Assembly: GCA_964636495.1 (NCBI GenBank)
Contig: CAZWSL010000001.1
Coordinates: forward strand, 62,001-126,000
Source of the DNA: Desulfobacula sp964636495
GTDB taxonomy: Bacteria; Desulfobacterota; Desulfobacteria; Desulfobacterales; Desulfobacteraceae
Length of the DNA: 64,000 bases
Reading direction: 5' to 3'
The notes beneath the pieces were generated by a model, which searched no databases, was not told the origin of the DNA, and was given only the letters and a program-made list of their open reading frames with translations. The translations under genes and the position numbers were made by a program. This document shows positions 1 to 8,253 of the stretch, in pieces (within the stretch, counting starts at the first letter, position 1; each line of letters opens with the position of its first letter).

Positions 1-3000
1 CAACCTCGTCAATCTGTTCAGGGTTTAAATGATTCTCAGCGTATTGTCTGTATAATCCACTTGTCAGGAATAGTTCAAACAGGTCTGAATCTATATGGTG
101 GTCCCTGCGCATTGAATCCATGATCCTGAATGCCTGGCTCAATGTTTTTGCCTCTTTGTAAGGTCGGTCCGAGGCAGTTAACGCCTCAAAAATATCGGCA
201 ATAACAATTATTCGAGCCGGAACAGACATATCCGCTGCCTGCAGGTTGCGGGGGTAGCCCGTACCAATAAGGGTTTCATGATGAGAACCTGCATACTCTT
301 CCACTTTTGCCAGATACTTTGGAAAAGGAAGCTGACTCAGCATTACAATTGTCTGAATTATATGTTCATTAATCTTAAAACGCTCTTCATTGGTAAGTGT
401 TCCCTTCTGGACACTCAGGTTGTAGATTTCTCCCAGGTTATAAAGGTTTTCAGGGATATTCATCTTAATACCGTAGCTGTTTTCCGGTCCGTATATATCC
501 ATGCCGGAAGTACGGGGAATAATATGATCGGGTCTGTCATCCAGTAAACTCTCTTCAGCCGGAAGAGGCCGGGCAGGCAGTGCCTCTTTGCGAAGGGTTT
601 CTTCACTGGAGAGACCGATCCTGTCATCAAAATGGCGGAACCATTTACGGCTGCCAATCTCTTTGATCCGCTGGACCTTCTCTTGAGTCATAAATTCACT
701 GCCTTTGTTGCACAGTGCAATGAAATTGAAATCATCTTCCAGCTGCAAAATCGTATCATCCAGTTGTTTTTTCAGGCCTTTCTGGTCATGACTGCCCTTT
801 AATAAGTCTTTTAAATAGTTGTTTTCAGCATCTCTTCGCAACACTTCAAAACGGACCCGTATTTCATTCAGACGGTCATAAAGCGTCTCGAGCCGGGTTG
901 CCTTGTCTACTACGTATTCCGGTGTGGTTACTTTTCCACAGTCGTGCAGCCATGCGCCTATACTCAACTCCCGCCATTCATCTTCTGTTTTCAGGCTGAA
1001 ATCCTTCAGAGTTCCCTGTTTACTTCTGGATGCTTCCTCTGCCAGCATGATGCTGAGTTCCGGAACCCTCTTGCAGTGGCCTGCCGTATATTTGGACTTG
1101 GCATCGATGGCGCTGGCAATAATTTCAATGATGGAATCCATCAGTTTTATCTGTGCCTGTACAAGATTACGGTTATCCAGTGCCACAGCTGCCTGGGCAG
1201 CCAACGCTTCGATAAAATACTGTATTTCATCGGAAAATGGAATGACATTACCATTATCATCCATGCAGTTGATCAGTTGCAGCGCTCCTATCACGCCCTC
1301 ACCGCGAGGTTTGAGAGGTACAGTAAGAAAAGATTGGGAGCGATATTTGTTTATCTTATCAAAAGCCTTGGTTCCTGAAAAATCAAATTTGGCATCTTCA
1401 TAGGCATCGTCAATATTCACTGTCTTTTCCAGCAGAACCGAATGGCTTACTACATTGTTGTGATTCTCTTTACCACTGGCTGCATCATGCAGTAGAACAT
1501 CGGGCAGTTCAACAGGGCGACCTGTTGTACCGCCATGGTATATGTTGAGGGATTTGTTCTGCATTATTTCAAAGCTCAGTTTACCCTCCTTCATAATATA
1601 GACTGTTCCGCCGTCTGCAGGAGCCAGCTCTCTTGCACCCTGAAGGATCATCTCCATCAGCCTGTCTTCATCCTTCTCTTCAGCAAGGGCAATACCGAAT
1701 TCAACCAGCATTTCAAGTTTTTTTCTTGCATACAGAAGGTTGGAGCGGTACCTGCTGATTGAACGCGCCATGTTTGAGAATGAATTAGAAAGCTGGTGAA
1801 TCTCTGATATTCTGGTTTCAATATCCTGAACATTGTCAAATTCAAGTTTTTTAACCTTTTGTGTTTCATCTGCCAGCCTTTGAATGGGACTTGCAATTTT
1901 TGCACTTACAAACCAGGACAGGGGAGTAAAGATCAGGAGAATCAAAACTGATGTTGCCAGGGATATGAGCCCCATTTCCCTGTATGGCTTAAGTATCTCA
2001 TTAAGCGGTATAAGGAGAGCAAGATATTCTCTGGTCTGACTAAAGGTGTCGATAAGGGTGACCATTGTAAGAAGTCTGCCGCATTTGCCGGAGACAATAT
2101 TCATACTGTCCCTGTTAACGTCTATCAGGGAAGAGAGATTTGTTTCTATCTCCCTGGTTATTTCGTCAACGGTAACAAGTTCTGTTTTTCCACTTTTATC
2201 ATCGCTGCCGGGCTCCTTGCTGCAAAATATTAAATCTGTACTGGCTGTTACTGTTCCTGACTGGTTGAACAGGAATGCTGCACTGGTTTCTGTGACTTTT
2301 TGATCTGATATGAATTTTGTAAGGGTCGTGAGTGTAATATCAACTCCAAGAACTTTCTGTGTGCCGGGGATAGCCTTGGCCATACTGACGCCTGGTGCCT
2401 GCAGACTGGAGTAGATATACGGTTTTGTCTTAATTATCCCTTTTGAATTCCGGGCTGCCTTGAACCAGGGCCGGATCCTTGGATCGTAGCTGCTTGACTC
2501 TACATCTGTTTTAAGAAGATTCTGATTTTCATCAAGAAATTCCCAGGTTCTCTGTCTGCCGCTGGTATGACTTTCAGTTACAGAAAGAATCACCCACTGA
2601 GTGGCTTCAGGAGCATTCTTACGTTCCTTGAATTTGGGCCATGCTCCCATGTTGGCAACCATGAACAGATCTCCATTTTCATGGCCTACATAAAGTCCAT
2701 AAAGATCTCTGTTTACCTTTAGCGCACGGATAAAAAGAGAAGTAGCGGGGTGATCGCTTCCAGGTGAAGGCGGTGCTTGAATTTTTTCTATCGGGCTTAC
2801 AATTTTTATGAGATCAATCGGCCGCTGATTGAAACTGATCACACGTTCGGTTATTTTTTCCGTAATTTCTGAAAACAGCCGTTCAGAAGTTTTTGTGGCA
2901 AGCTGTTTCCCGAGGATTACTCCCTCTCCAAGCAGTAATAATGCGAGTCCAGATACCATGAGAAGTGTCACAGTTGATATTGTTAATCTCAGAGAGTAAC

Positions 3001-3022
3001 CCCGTTTATTTTTCAAAAACAT
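1..3022 (-). CDS. HD-GYP phosphodiesterase with periplasmic sensor, HAMP and GAF domains (C-terminus cut by window edge)
   Basis: I translated this from the minus strand; about 1007 residues are visible and the frame is open to the left edge. A membrane segment lies near residues 12-35, followed by a periplasmic sensory region (about 40-340, probably dCache), a second membrane segment (about 350-372), HAMP, a GAF domain (about 435-625) and an HD-GYP domain. The HD-GYP hallmarks are visible: AGHCKRVPEL near 645, WLHDCGK near 692 and HHETLIGTGYP near 917. The family hydrolyses cyclic di-GMP, so this is probably a membrane sensor lowering that messenger. The HD and GYP motifs are about 220 residues apart instead of the usual 60-70, so there is a long insertion. 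The ATG at 3020-3022 precedes a positively charged start and membrane helix. It looks monocistronic. Confidence 0.88.
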   Translation of the reverse strand, partial: MFLKNKRGYSLRLTISTVTLLMVSGLALLLLGEGVILGKQLATKTSERLFSEITEKITERVISFNQRPIDLIKIVSPIEKIQAPPSPGSDHPATSLFIRALKVNRDLYGLYVGHENGDLFMVANMGAWPKFKERKNAPEATQWVILSVTESHTSGRQRTWEFLDENQNLLKTDVESSSYDPRIRPWFKAARNSKGIIKTKPYIYSSLQAPGVSMAKAIPGTQKVLGVDITLTTLTKFISDQKVTETSAAFLFNQSGTVTASTDLIFCSKEPGSDDKSGKTELVTVDEITREIETNLSSLIDVNRDSMNIVSGKCGRLLTMVTLIDTFSQTREYLALLIPLNEILKPYREMGLISLATSVLILLIFTPLSWFVSAKIASPIQRLADETQKVKKLEFDNVQDIETRISEIHQLSNSFSNMARSISRYRSNLLYARKKLEMLVEFGIALAEEKDEDRLMEMILQGARELAPADGGTVYIMKEGKLSFEIMQNKSLNIYHGGTTGRPVELPDVLLHDAASGKENHNNVVSHSVLLEKTVNIDDAYEDAKFDFSGTKAFDKINKYRSQSFLTVPLKPRGEGVIGALQLINCMDDNGNVIPFSDEIQYFIEALAAQAAVALDNRNLVQAQIKLMDSIIEIIASAIDAKSKYTAGHCKRVPELSIMLAEEASRSKQGTLKDFSLKTEDEWRELSIGAWLHDCGKVTTPEYVVDKATRLETLYDRLNEIRVRFEVLRRDAENNYLKDLLKGSHDQKGLKKQLDDTILQLEDDFNFIALCNKGSEFMTQEKVQRIKEIGSRKWFRHFDDRIGLSSEETLRKEALPARPLPAEESLLDDRPDHIIPRTSGMDIYGPENSYGIKMNIPENLYNLGEIYNLSVQKGTLTNEERFKINEHIIQTIVMLSQLPFPKYLAKVEEYAGSHHETLIGTGYPRNLQAADMSVPARIIVIADIFEALTASDRPYKEAKTLSQAFRIMDSMRRDHHIDSDLFELFLTSGLYRQYAENHLNPEQIDEV

Positions 3023-3071
3023 TTTTCCTATTATTGAATTTTTATAAGGTACCTTGAAAAATCTGTGCATT

Positions 3072-3101
3072 AAAATAAGGTAGACCTCTGTTTTTTGTCA
3101 A
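3072..3101 (-). promoter_or_regulatory. Probable sigma-70 promoter of the HD-GYP gene
   Basis: On the minus strand a perfect TTGACA lies at 3096-3101, followed after 18 bases by TATTTT at 3072-3077. It is about 50 bases upstream of the HD-GYP start codon. The match is by eye only. Confidence 0.45.
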
Positions 3102-3254
3102 GCAAAATAAAAAAGCCGATTCAATAGATACAGTATATAATTTGAAAAAGGGGATGCTGGTTTAAATACCTGAATTCCTGTATATCAATTTGAATGGAGA
3201 ACAAAAATATCCCTGAAAAGTGAAATAAAAACAGGAAGGCAACTGGGAAAACAT

Positions 3255-3647
3255 CTATTCTAATATTTTCATCTCTCTTTTCAAGTTATCAATCAAATTT
3301 TTAGGGTTTTCCATGGAGAAGATTTTTACCTGTTCTCCGTCTGTGCCGATTTCTCTGAATTTAAAAAAGGTATATTCCGCTTTTATGGCGTATAAGTGAG
3401 TGTCAGATGGTGTTTTTTGAGAAATATTATTTTTTAAACTGCTGTCTGTGCCATACTGGATAATTCTTTCTATAATACGGGATCTTACTTTATCCGCAAT
3501 TGCTTTTTTTCTTGCTCCTGCAGAGATATTAATATTATCCTGCAACACTATTTTATCTCTGCCTGACGAATCTGGTGATTTTTTGCTGTGAATGCGGTTA
3601 GCATAAACCTTTAAAATATTATTTACCTGATAGGTTGGTATTATCAT
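3255..3647 (-). CDS. Small protein resembling the DVU0524 (FlgM-associated) family
   Basis: A 130-residue soluble protein beginning MIIPTYQVNNILKVYANR. The opening (a short beta/turn, then a helix with an N-x-L-x-x-Y pattern) and the central DNINISAGARKKAIADKVRS stretch resemble the DVU0524 family, small proteins of sulfate reducers usually encoded beside the anti-sigma factor FlgM. That assignment is from memory of the pattern, not a search. An AGGATG-type ribosome site precedes the ATG. No flagellar gene lies nearby, and about 120 bases separate it from the MBL gene upstream. No catalytic motif is visible. It could equally be an unrelated hypothetical protein. Confidence 0.6.
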   Translation of the reverse strand: MIIPTYQVNNILKVYANRIHSKKSPDSSGRDKIVLQDNINISAGARKKAIADKVRSRIIERIIQYGTDSSLKNNISQKTPSDTHLYAIKAEYTFFKFREIGTDGEQVKIFSMENPKNLIDNLKREMKILE

Positions 3648-3767
3648 GATTTCATCCTGCCTTCCAACTGGTTGAATACACTATTTTCTCCTCAACTTTA
3701 ATTTATATTTTTTTATCTAAGGATTTACTGGAAATTATAAAAGGCATCAAAATTTTTTGATATTCAT

Positions 3768-4700
3768 TTAATTGTTTTCTGTCAGGTCAATTTCCATACC
3801 TTCTTTGGCAAAGAATACATCCATATCTCCGGTGTATTCCTTATGGCAAAGTGTTTCTGATAATTTATCAAGTTTTGAGTCTGTATATAAAGGTTCGTGG
3901 TGAAAGAGTGCTAATCTTTTAACGTTAGCATTTTTTGCCGATGAGATGGCATCTTCAATGGGACTGTGACCCCACCCTTTTTTTGAATTGAGATACTCTT
4001 TTTTTGTATATTGGGCATCATGAATGAGAAGATCGGCATTTTCAAAGAATTTTTCCATATCAGCTCTCTTTTTTTCTGCAATACTCTCTCCCTCTTCAAC
4101 CATTTTCTTATTGCAGGAAGGATCCTCAGGGCCTGTGACAAAGCTGTTGGTAAAAGGTTCGGTATCATAGGCAGTGCAGAAGATTATTCCTTTATACTCA
4201 AACCGGTACCCAAGGCATAAAACAGGATGATTCAGGTATTTTGTTGTAACTGTGAGATTTTCATCAGCCAGATCAACTTTTCCCTGTTTTAATCCAATAT
4301 ACTCAATATCCGAGGCAAGTTCCTGATGCTGTACCGGAAAATATTTATATGTGAGTTGACCGCCAACGACTTCCTTGAGGGTGTCTTTTTTAGAGAAATC
4401 AGGCCCGTAAATTTTTAATCGGGTACCAGGTATGTAAATCGGTGCAAAAAAGGGGAATCCTGAAATATGGTCCCAGTGCGTATGGGTAAAAAAGATTGTT
4501 GAGTTTATCGGTCCCTTGGGAAGATCATTCTTTAGCATAAAATTTCCAAGCTCTCTTATGCCTGAGCCTGCATCAATAATAAACCGTTTTTCCAGCTCCT
4601 GCAATCTTATTTCAATACATGATGTGTTCCCACCATATTTTATGGTATCAGGGCCTGGACAAGCTATGGAACCTCTGACTCCCCAGAATTTTATTTTCAT
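3768..4700 (-). CDS. MBL-fold metallo-hydrolase (cyclic phosphodiesterase-like)
   Basis: A 310-residue metallo-beta-lactamase-fold protein. It begins MKIKFWGVRGSIACPGP, typical of the branch related to phosphoribosyl-1,2-cyclic phosphate phosphodiesterase (PhnP) and ribonuclease Z. The metal motif THTHWDH lies near residue 75, a later H (NHPVLCLGYRF) and D (AYDTEPF) supply further ligands, and LLIHDAQY and GWGHS follow. I chose the start at 4700 over an upstream codon at 4775 because AAAGG sits about 7 bases before it and the extra 25 residues match no family member. The substrate is unknown. It lies about 115 bases downstream of the DUF4178-like gene on the same strand and may be cotranscribed. 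Confidence 0.82.
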   Translation of the reverse strand: MKIKFWGVRGSIACPGPDTIKYGGNTSCIEIRLQELEKRFIIDAGSGIRELGNFMLKNDLPKGPINSTIFFTHTHWDHISGFPFFAPIYIPGTRLKIYGPDFSKKDTLKEVVGGQLTYKYFPVQHQELASDIEYIGLKQGKVDLADENLTVTTKYLNHPVLCLGYRFEYKGIIFCTAYDTEPFTNSFVTGPEDPSCNKKMVEEGESIAEKKRADMEKFFENADLLIHDAQYTKKEYLNSKKGWGHSPIEDAISSAKNANVKRLALFHHEPLYTDSKLDKLSETLCHKEYTGDMDVFFAKEGMEIDLTENN

Positions 4701-4816
4701 TATACGACCTTTCAGGATGAATATAGAAAAAAATATCATCAAAAATAGTATTGCGCAATCTCCATTTTTCCGCAATGATTTTTTCTGTAAAATGAGATTT
4801 CACATCATGAAAAAGC

Positions 4817-5440
4817 CTATTTGCCTATGATGGTTATACTGCCTGAATCCACCGGAGATGAAATATAAATCTGATATTCATCCTTTCCGGAACCAGACCA
4901 CTCTTCAATGGTCAAAAATCTGGTTTGATTTTCATTTTCAAATTCATACATATGCACTTTTTCTTCCCTGCTGCCGCGGTAATAGATTGATGCCCAATCA
5001 TCGTCATACCAGAACTTTTCTCTGTTTAACACTATTACATCTTTGTCTTCAGCTATTTGATCCAGATCATCTTTATCTATTGATTCCCCGGTATCATCTT
5101 TTAAATTTCGAAAGGAGATACGGTCAATGGTGACAGAAATTTCAAGTTCATCATCGTACTCCCATTCAAAATTAATAATTTCTCCTGTTTCAATACAGAG
5201 GGTTGTCACTTCATGGATGAAATACCCTTTTTTGTCTTTAAAGTCATCAGATGTCTCTTCATATCTGCAGATATCTCTTATAAAATATGTCTTTCCAAGA
5301 TATTCAAAAAATGATCCTGAGACAGCTTCCTGCAGAGTCAAAGTGTTTTTTTGAGCCTCTGAAACAAGCTGCTTTTTATTAAGAGTTCTGATGGTGGCAA
5401 ATCTCTCATGAAAAGATTTTTGTGTTACAATATCAAGCAT
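4817..5440 (-). CDS. DUF4178-like protein linked to TelA
   Basis: A 207-residue protein, acidic and beta-rich, with FFEYLGKTYFIRDICRYEE near residues 43-61, which resembles the opening of DUF4178 domains. It has no signal peptide or membrane segment. The start at 5440 has a near-perfect ribosome site (GGAGGT, 5-6 bases before ATG), better than the upstream codon at 5512 that would overlap the TelA gene. It follows telA by 61 bases and is probably translated from the same message. DUF4178 proteins are often encoded with membrane-stress genes, but their biochemical role is not established. No catalytic residue can be proposed from the sequence. Confidence 0.65.
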   Translation of the reverse strand: MLDIVTQKSFHERFATIRTLNKKQLVSEAQKNTLTLQEAVSGSFFEYLGKTYFIRDICRYEETSDDFKDKKGYFIHEVTTLCIETGEIINFEWEYDDELEISVTIDRISFRNLKDDTGESIDKDDLDQIAEDKDVIVLNREKFWYDDDWASIYYRGSREEKVHMYEFENENQTRFLTIEEWSGSGKDEYQIYISSPVDSGSITIIGK

Positions 5441-5501
5441 GCAATACCTCCAGATAACAATATCTCTATTGATGAGTTTTTGATTTTCTGCTGCTGTCCA
5501 G

Positions 5502-6731
5502 TCAACTTCCACGTCTTGCCGTCAATGCATCCGTCCTTGCCCGGAATCGTTCATTCATTTTTCCAAGGGCAGTGGAACTTTGAGAAGCAATGTTTATTGT
5601 CTCCTGTGATATCACGGCATAAGTATCAAATGCCTGTTCATAGGTTTCACAGGCTTGTTCAAGTGCTTCGATATTGACACTCATGCTCTGGCTCATTTTT
5701 GCTCCTTTTACTGCAGCGCTGCCAATTACACTCGCTGTATCTTTCATGGTATCAGCTGCAGCCTGCTGCACCAGATCAAGATGCTGCATTGTTTCCATCT
5801 GCTGTTCTGCCGCAACCCGGACCGCAAGAGCATTCTTTACCGCAGTTGAGAGTATCATATCAGTTCTTTGGACAAGGCGTTTTACAAGATGGGAATTTCT
5901 TACCATCATCTCTCCTCCAAAACGTGTCTGCAGGTTTGAATTGTCAATTGTCTGAAGATCAATTACTGCCATGGCCAGATCACTTGTTAAAGTTGTAAGC
6001 GCCTCTTTTACTCTGGCATCCTGTACTGCTGGCATATATCCCATCAGTTTCTGCCAGATAATCTGCCCAAGGTAGATATCCTCCTGCAGCCTTGGCTGGA
6101 TCTCTTTTAATGTGTCGCATATAACAGAGAGTTCTGAAGCATCAAAAGCGATCTGGTCTGCTTCGTTTCTCAGATGGTTACGGATTCCGTCAATAGTGGA
6201 GTTAACTGTCTCTTTTCTCTCAGCAATAATTTTTACGATTTCATCACCTTTTGGAAGGCGGTTTATTGTTTTGGTAAACAGGCCGAACATTTTTTTGGGA
6301 AAAGATATTTCAGTTCTTGCCACCATGGTTGGATTTATCTTATCAAGCTCAGTTTTGATTGCGAGGATATTTTTTCCTACAGGTGAAGAGTCGTCAGTTG
6401 CCACGTTTTTAAGTACATTGCCCATTTTCCGGTCATAAAGCGTTATCTGAGCCTGGGTTTCATCCAAGATTTTCTGTCCAAGGCTGAATACAAAATTACC
6501 AAGCTGCCAGTCAGAAGGGTCAGTTTTTACTTTTTCAACAAATTCAACTGCTCTGGTTTTAATGGTGTTAATTTCTTCAGGTGTCAGGTGTCCGGGTTGG
6601 ACCGGCTCAAGATTGGACGGCGTCTGAACTATTGTAAGGGCACCCTGTCCTGAGACCGCTGCTGCATTGTCAAATGATGGAATTTTTGCCTGATCGGCTA
6701 CTCTCTGTATATCCTCTCTTATATCACTCAT
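5502..6731 (-). CDS. telA: TelA-family toxic anion resistance protein
   Basis: A 409-residue, largely helical soluble protein of the TelA/YaaN family (PF05816). Features that fit are the N-terminal EEINTIKTRAVEFVEKV region, the basic PKKMFGLFTKTINRLPKGD segment and long amphipathic helices ending NIASQSSTALGKMNERFRAR. Members are linked to tellurite and envelope-antimicrobial resistance, but the mechanism is unsettled. The start at 6731 has GGAG seven bases upstream; the earlier codon at 6764 would overlap the preceding gene. It lies 13 bases after the XpaC-like membrane protein, so the two are surely an operon, as with xpaC-telA in Firmicutes. Confidence 0.88.
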   Translation of the reverse strand: MSDIREDIQRVADQAKIPSFDNAAAVSGQGALTIVQTPSNLEPVQPGHLTPEEINTIKTRAVEFVEKVKTDPSDWQLGNFVFSLGQKILDETQAQITLYDRKMGNVLKNVATDDSSPVGKNILAIKTELDKINPTMVARTEISFPKKMFGLFTKTINRLPKGDEIVKIIAERKETVNSTIDGIRNHLRNEADQIAFDASELSVICDTLKEIQPRLQEDIYLGQIIWQKLMGYMPAVQDARVKEALTTLTSDLAMAVIDLQTIDNSNLQTRFGGEMMVRNSHLVKRLVQRTDMILSTAVKNALAVRVAAEQQMETMQHLDLVQQAAADTMKDTASVIGSAAVKGAKMSQSMSVNIEALEQACETYEQAFDTYAVISQETINIASQSSTALGKMNERFRARTDALTARRGS

Positions 6732-6744
6732 ATCATACTCCTCT

Positions 6745-7266
6745 TTATGAAAATTTGCCTGCAAGAAAAGTGGCCATTGTTTTAAACTCTGCAGTTTCGT
6801 TTTTTTCTACGATATCCCTTGAACGATTTGAAATCGTATGTAGATTTTTAATGGTTTTTTCAAATATCACAGATTGATGAGTCCGGCTCTCCAATGAAAG
6901 ATCAAGAAATTCCTTGACCGTTTTATAAAGATGTTTCTCTCCGATTTTTTTTATCTCATAGGTGAGCGTTTCTCCTGGATATCGGTTCATCATTGCAGGA
7001 GTCACCTTGATGAGATCATCAATAACATTCTCTATTGTTTCTCTTAATTCATCCTGCAAATCTCTATCTTTTCTAATCAAAATGTTTAATTTCAACAGGG
7101 AGTTCATGATTGCTTCAAGTTCCTGCACAGAATCATTTTCAGGTTTTTGTTCAATCATTTCTCCTGCAGTGCTTTTTGACTGTTTTTCTATGTTTTTATT
7201 TTTTTTCATCACCATGATAAATCCAATAACGGCAATAACGATAACTGCTGCAATGATCAATGTCAC
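6745..7266 (-). CDS. Membrane-anchored helical protein, XpaC-like partner of TelA
   Basis: A 173-residue protein with one N-terminal transmembrane helix (residues 2-20, rich in I, V and A), a KKNKN stop-transfer and a low-complexity linker. A helical cytoplasmic domain (about 50-173) contains IDDLIKVTPAMMNRYPGETL and EKHLYKTVKEFLDLSLES. The layout resembles XpaC/YaaN-linked proteins (5-bromo-4-chloroindolyl phosphate hydrolysis family) that accompany TelA elsewhere, but the similarity is in architecture and neighbourhood rather than recognised residues. It is the first gene of the group and ends 13 bases before telA. I infer that it recruits TelA to the inner membrane. Confidence 0.65.
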   Translation of the reverse strand: MTLIIAAVIVIAVIGFIMVMKKNKNIEKQSKSTAGEMIEQKPENDSVQELEAIMNSLLKLNILIRKDRDLQDELRETIENVIDDLIKVTPAMMNRYPGETLTYEIKKIGEKHLYKTVKEFLDLSLESRTHQSVIFEKTIKNLHTISNRSRDIVEKNETAEFKTMATFLAGKFS

Positions 7267-7552
7267 TGGGCTGCTCCTTGATTAATAGTTTTAAAAATGA
7301 TCCAGTAAAAAATTAATTATTAACATATATTTCTGCAAATGAGTCAGGTTTATCTGTATTTATTAAACGCTATATTGTTTATATGAAATTTTCAAGTATT
7401 AATCCCGTGAATTCTGCAATGTAAATCAATAAATTCAAATCCTGTTTTCTCTGATTTTTTTATAATATTGACTTAAATGAATTAATATGCATTCATATAA
7501 AAAGTATGTGATCACGCATTCATTAACTTGTGGTTTTAAAGGGTAGAGAATC

Positions 7553-8023
7553 ATGAAAACAGTTCTGGCTGTATTAAAAACATTTTTTTTCATTGCAATA
7601 ATGGCAGGCTTAATGACAGGGTGTGTTTCAAGTAGATCTGGTAAGGTTTATTCCAGGGATGATGCAAGAAAAATGCATGTTGTAGAGATCGGCATTGTTG
7701 AATCCGTTAAAAAAATTCTTATTGAAGGGACGAAAACCTCTGTGGGAAGTACTGTAGGAGCTGTTACCGGTGGTATTGTAGGAAGCACTGTCGGAGGAGG
7801 TTCAGGAAAGACTCTGGCTACAGTGGCAGGTGCTCTTGCCGGTGCAGCGGCAGGCACCATGGCTGAAGAGGAGCTTACAAAAAAAGATGGATTGGAAATT
7901 ATTGTCAGAAAAGATAGCGGAGAGACCATTGTTATTGTTCAGGAAGCGGATATACCGATCGCTGCTGGTGACAGAGTCAGAATTATTACCAGTGACAATG
8001 GAACGGTAAGGGTATCAAAATAA
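7553..8023 (+). CDS. Glycine-zipper outer-membrane lipoprotein (SlyB-like)
   Basis: A 156-residue precursor with a signal peptide of about 23 residues and lipobox LMTGC (lipidated Cys24). Residues about 60-105 form a glycine-zipper double-helix region (GSTVGAVTGGIVGSTVGGGS and GALAGAAAGTMAEEELTKK), as in SlyB/PcP/OmpA-like glycine-zipper lipoproteins. The C-terminal 45 residues form a small beta domain ending GDRVRIITSDNGTVRVSK. SlyB-type proteins sit in the outer membrane and help stabilise it under stress. The gene stands alone between a divergent operon and typA. Confidence 0.82.
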   Translation: MKTVLAVLKTFFFIAIMAGLMTGCVSSRSGKVYSRDDARKMHVVEIGIVESVKKILIEGTKTSVGSTVGAVTGGIVGSTVGGGSGKTLATVAGALAGAAAGTMAEEELTKKDGLEIIVRKDSGETIVIVQEADIPIAAGDRVRIITSDNGTVRVSK

Positions 8024-8253
8024 TTTCAACAGGTATAACCGGCGCCTGGTAATGTTCTGTTAACCCGGGGATAATCTGATATGCAGATTCACCAAGCAAA
8101 AAGAACCTTAAGAGTGAGCTGACCGCTATTGTCCGGGCAAACCCTTAGTCTGGATATGTTACAAAATCTTCATATTTAAATAATTGCCATTTTAATTTTC
8201 ATGCTTATCTTTTCTCTCTTCAAAAGAATTTAGAGAATATTAGCAGGAGAAGC

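Noticed and set aside
8024..8253. Possible riboswitch upstream of typA
   Set aside because: The region has a few short complementary stretches but no recognisable aptamer core.
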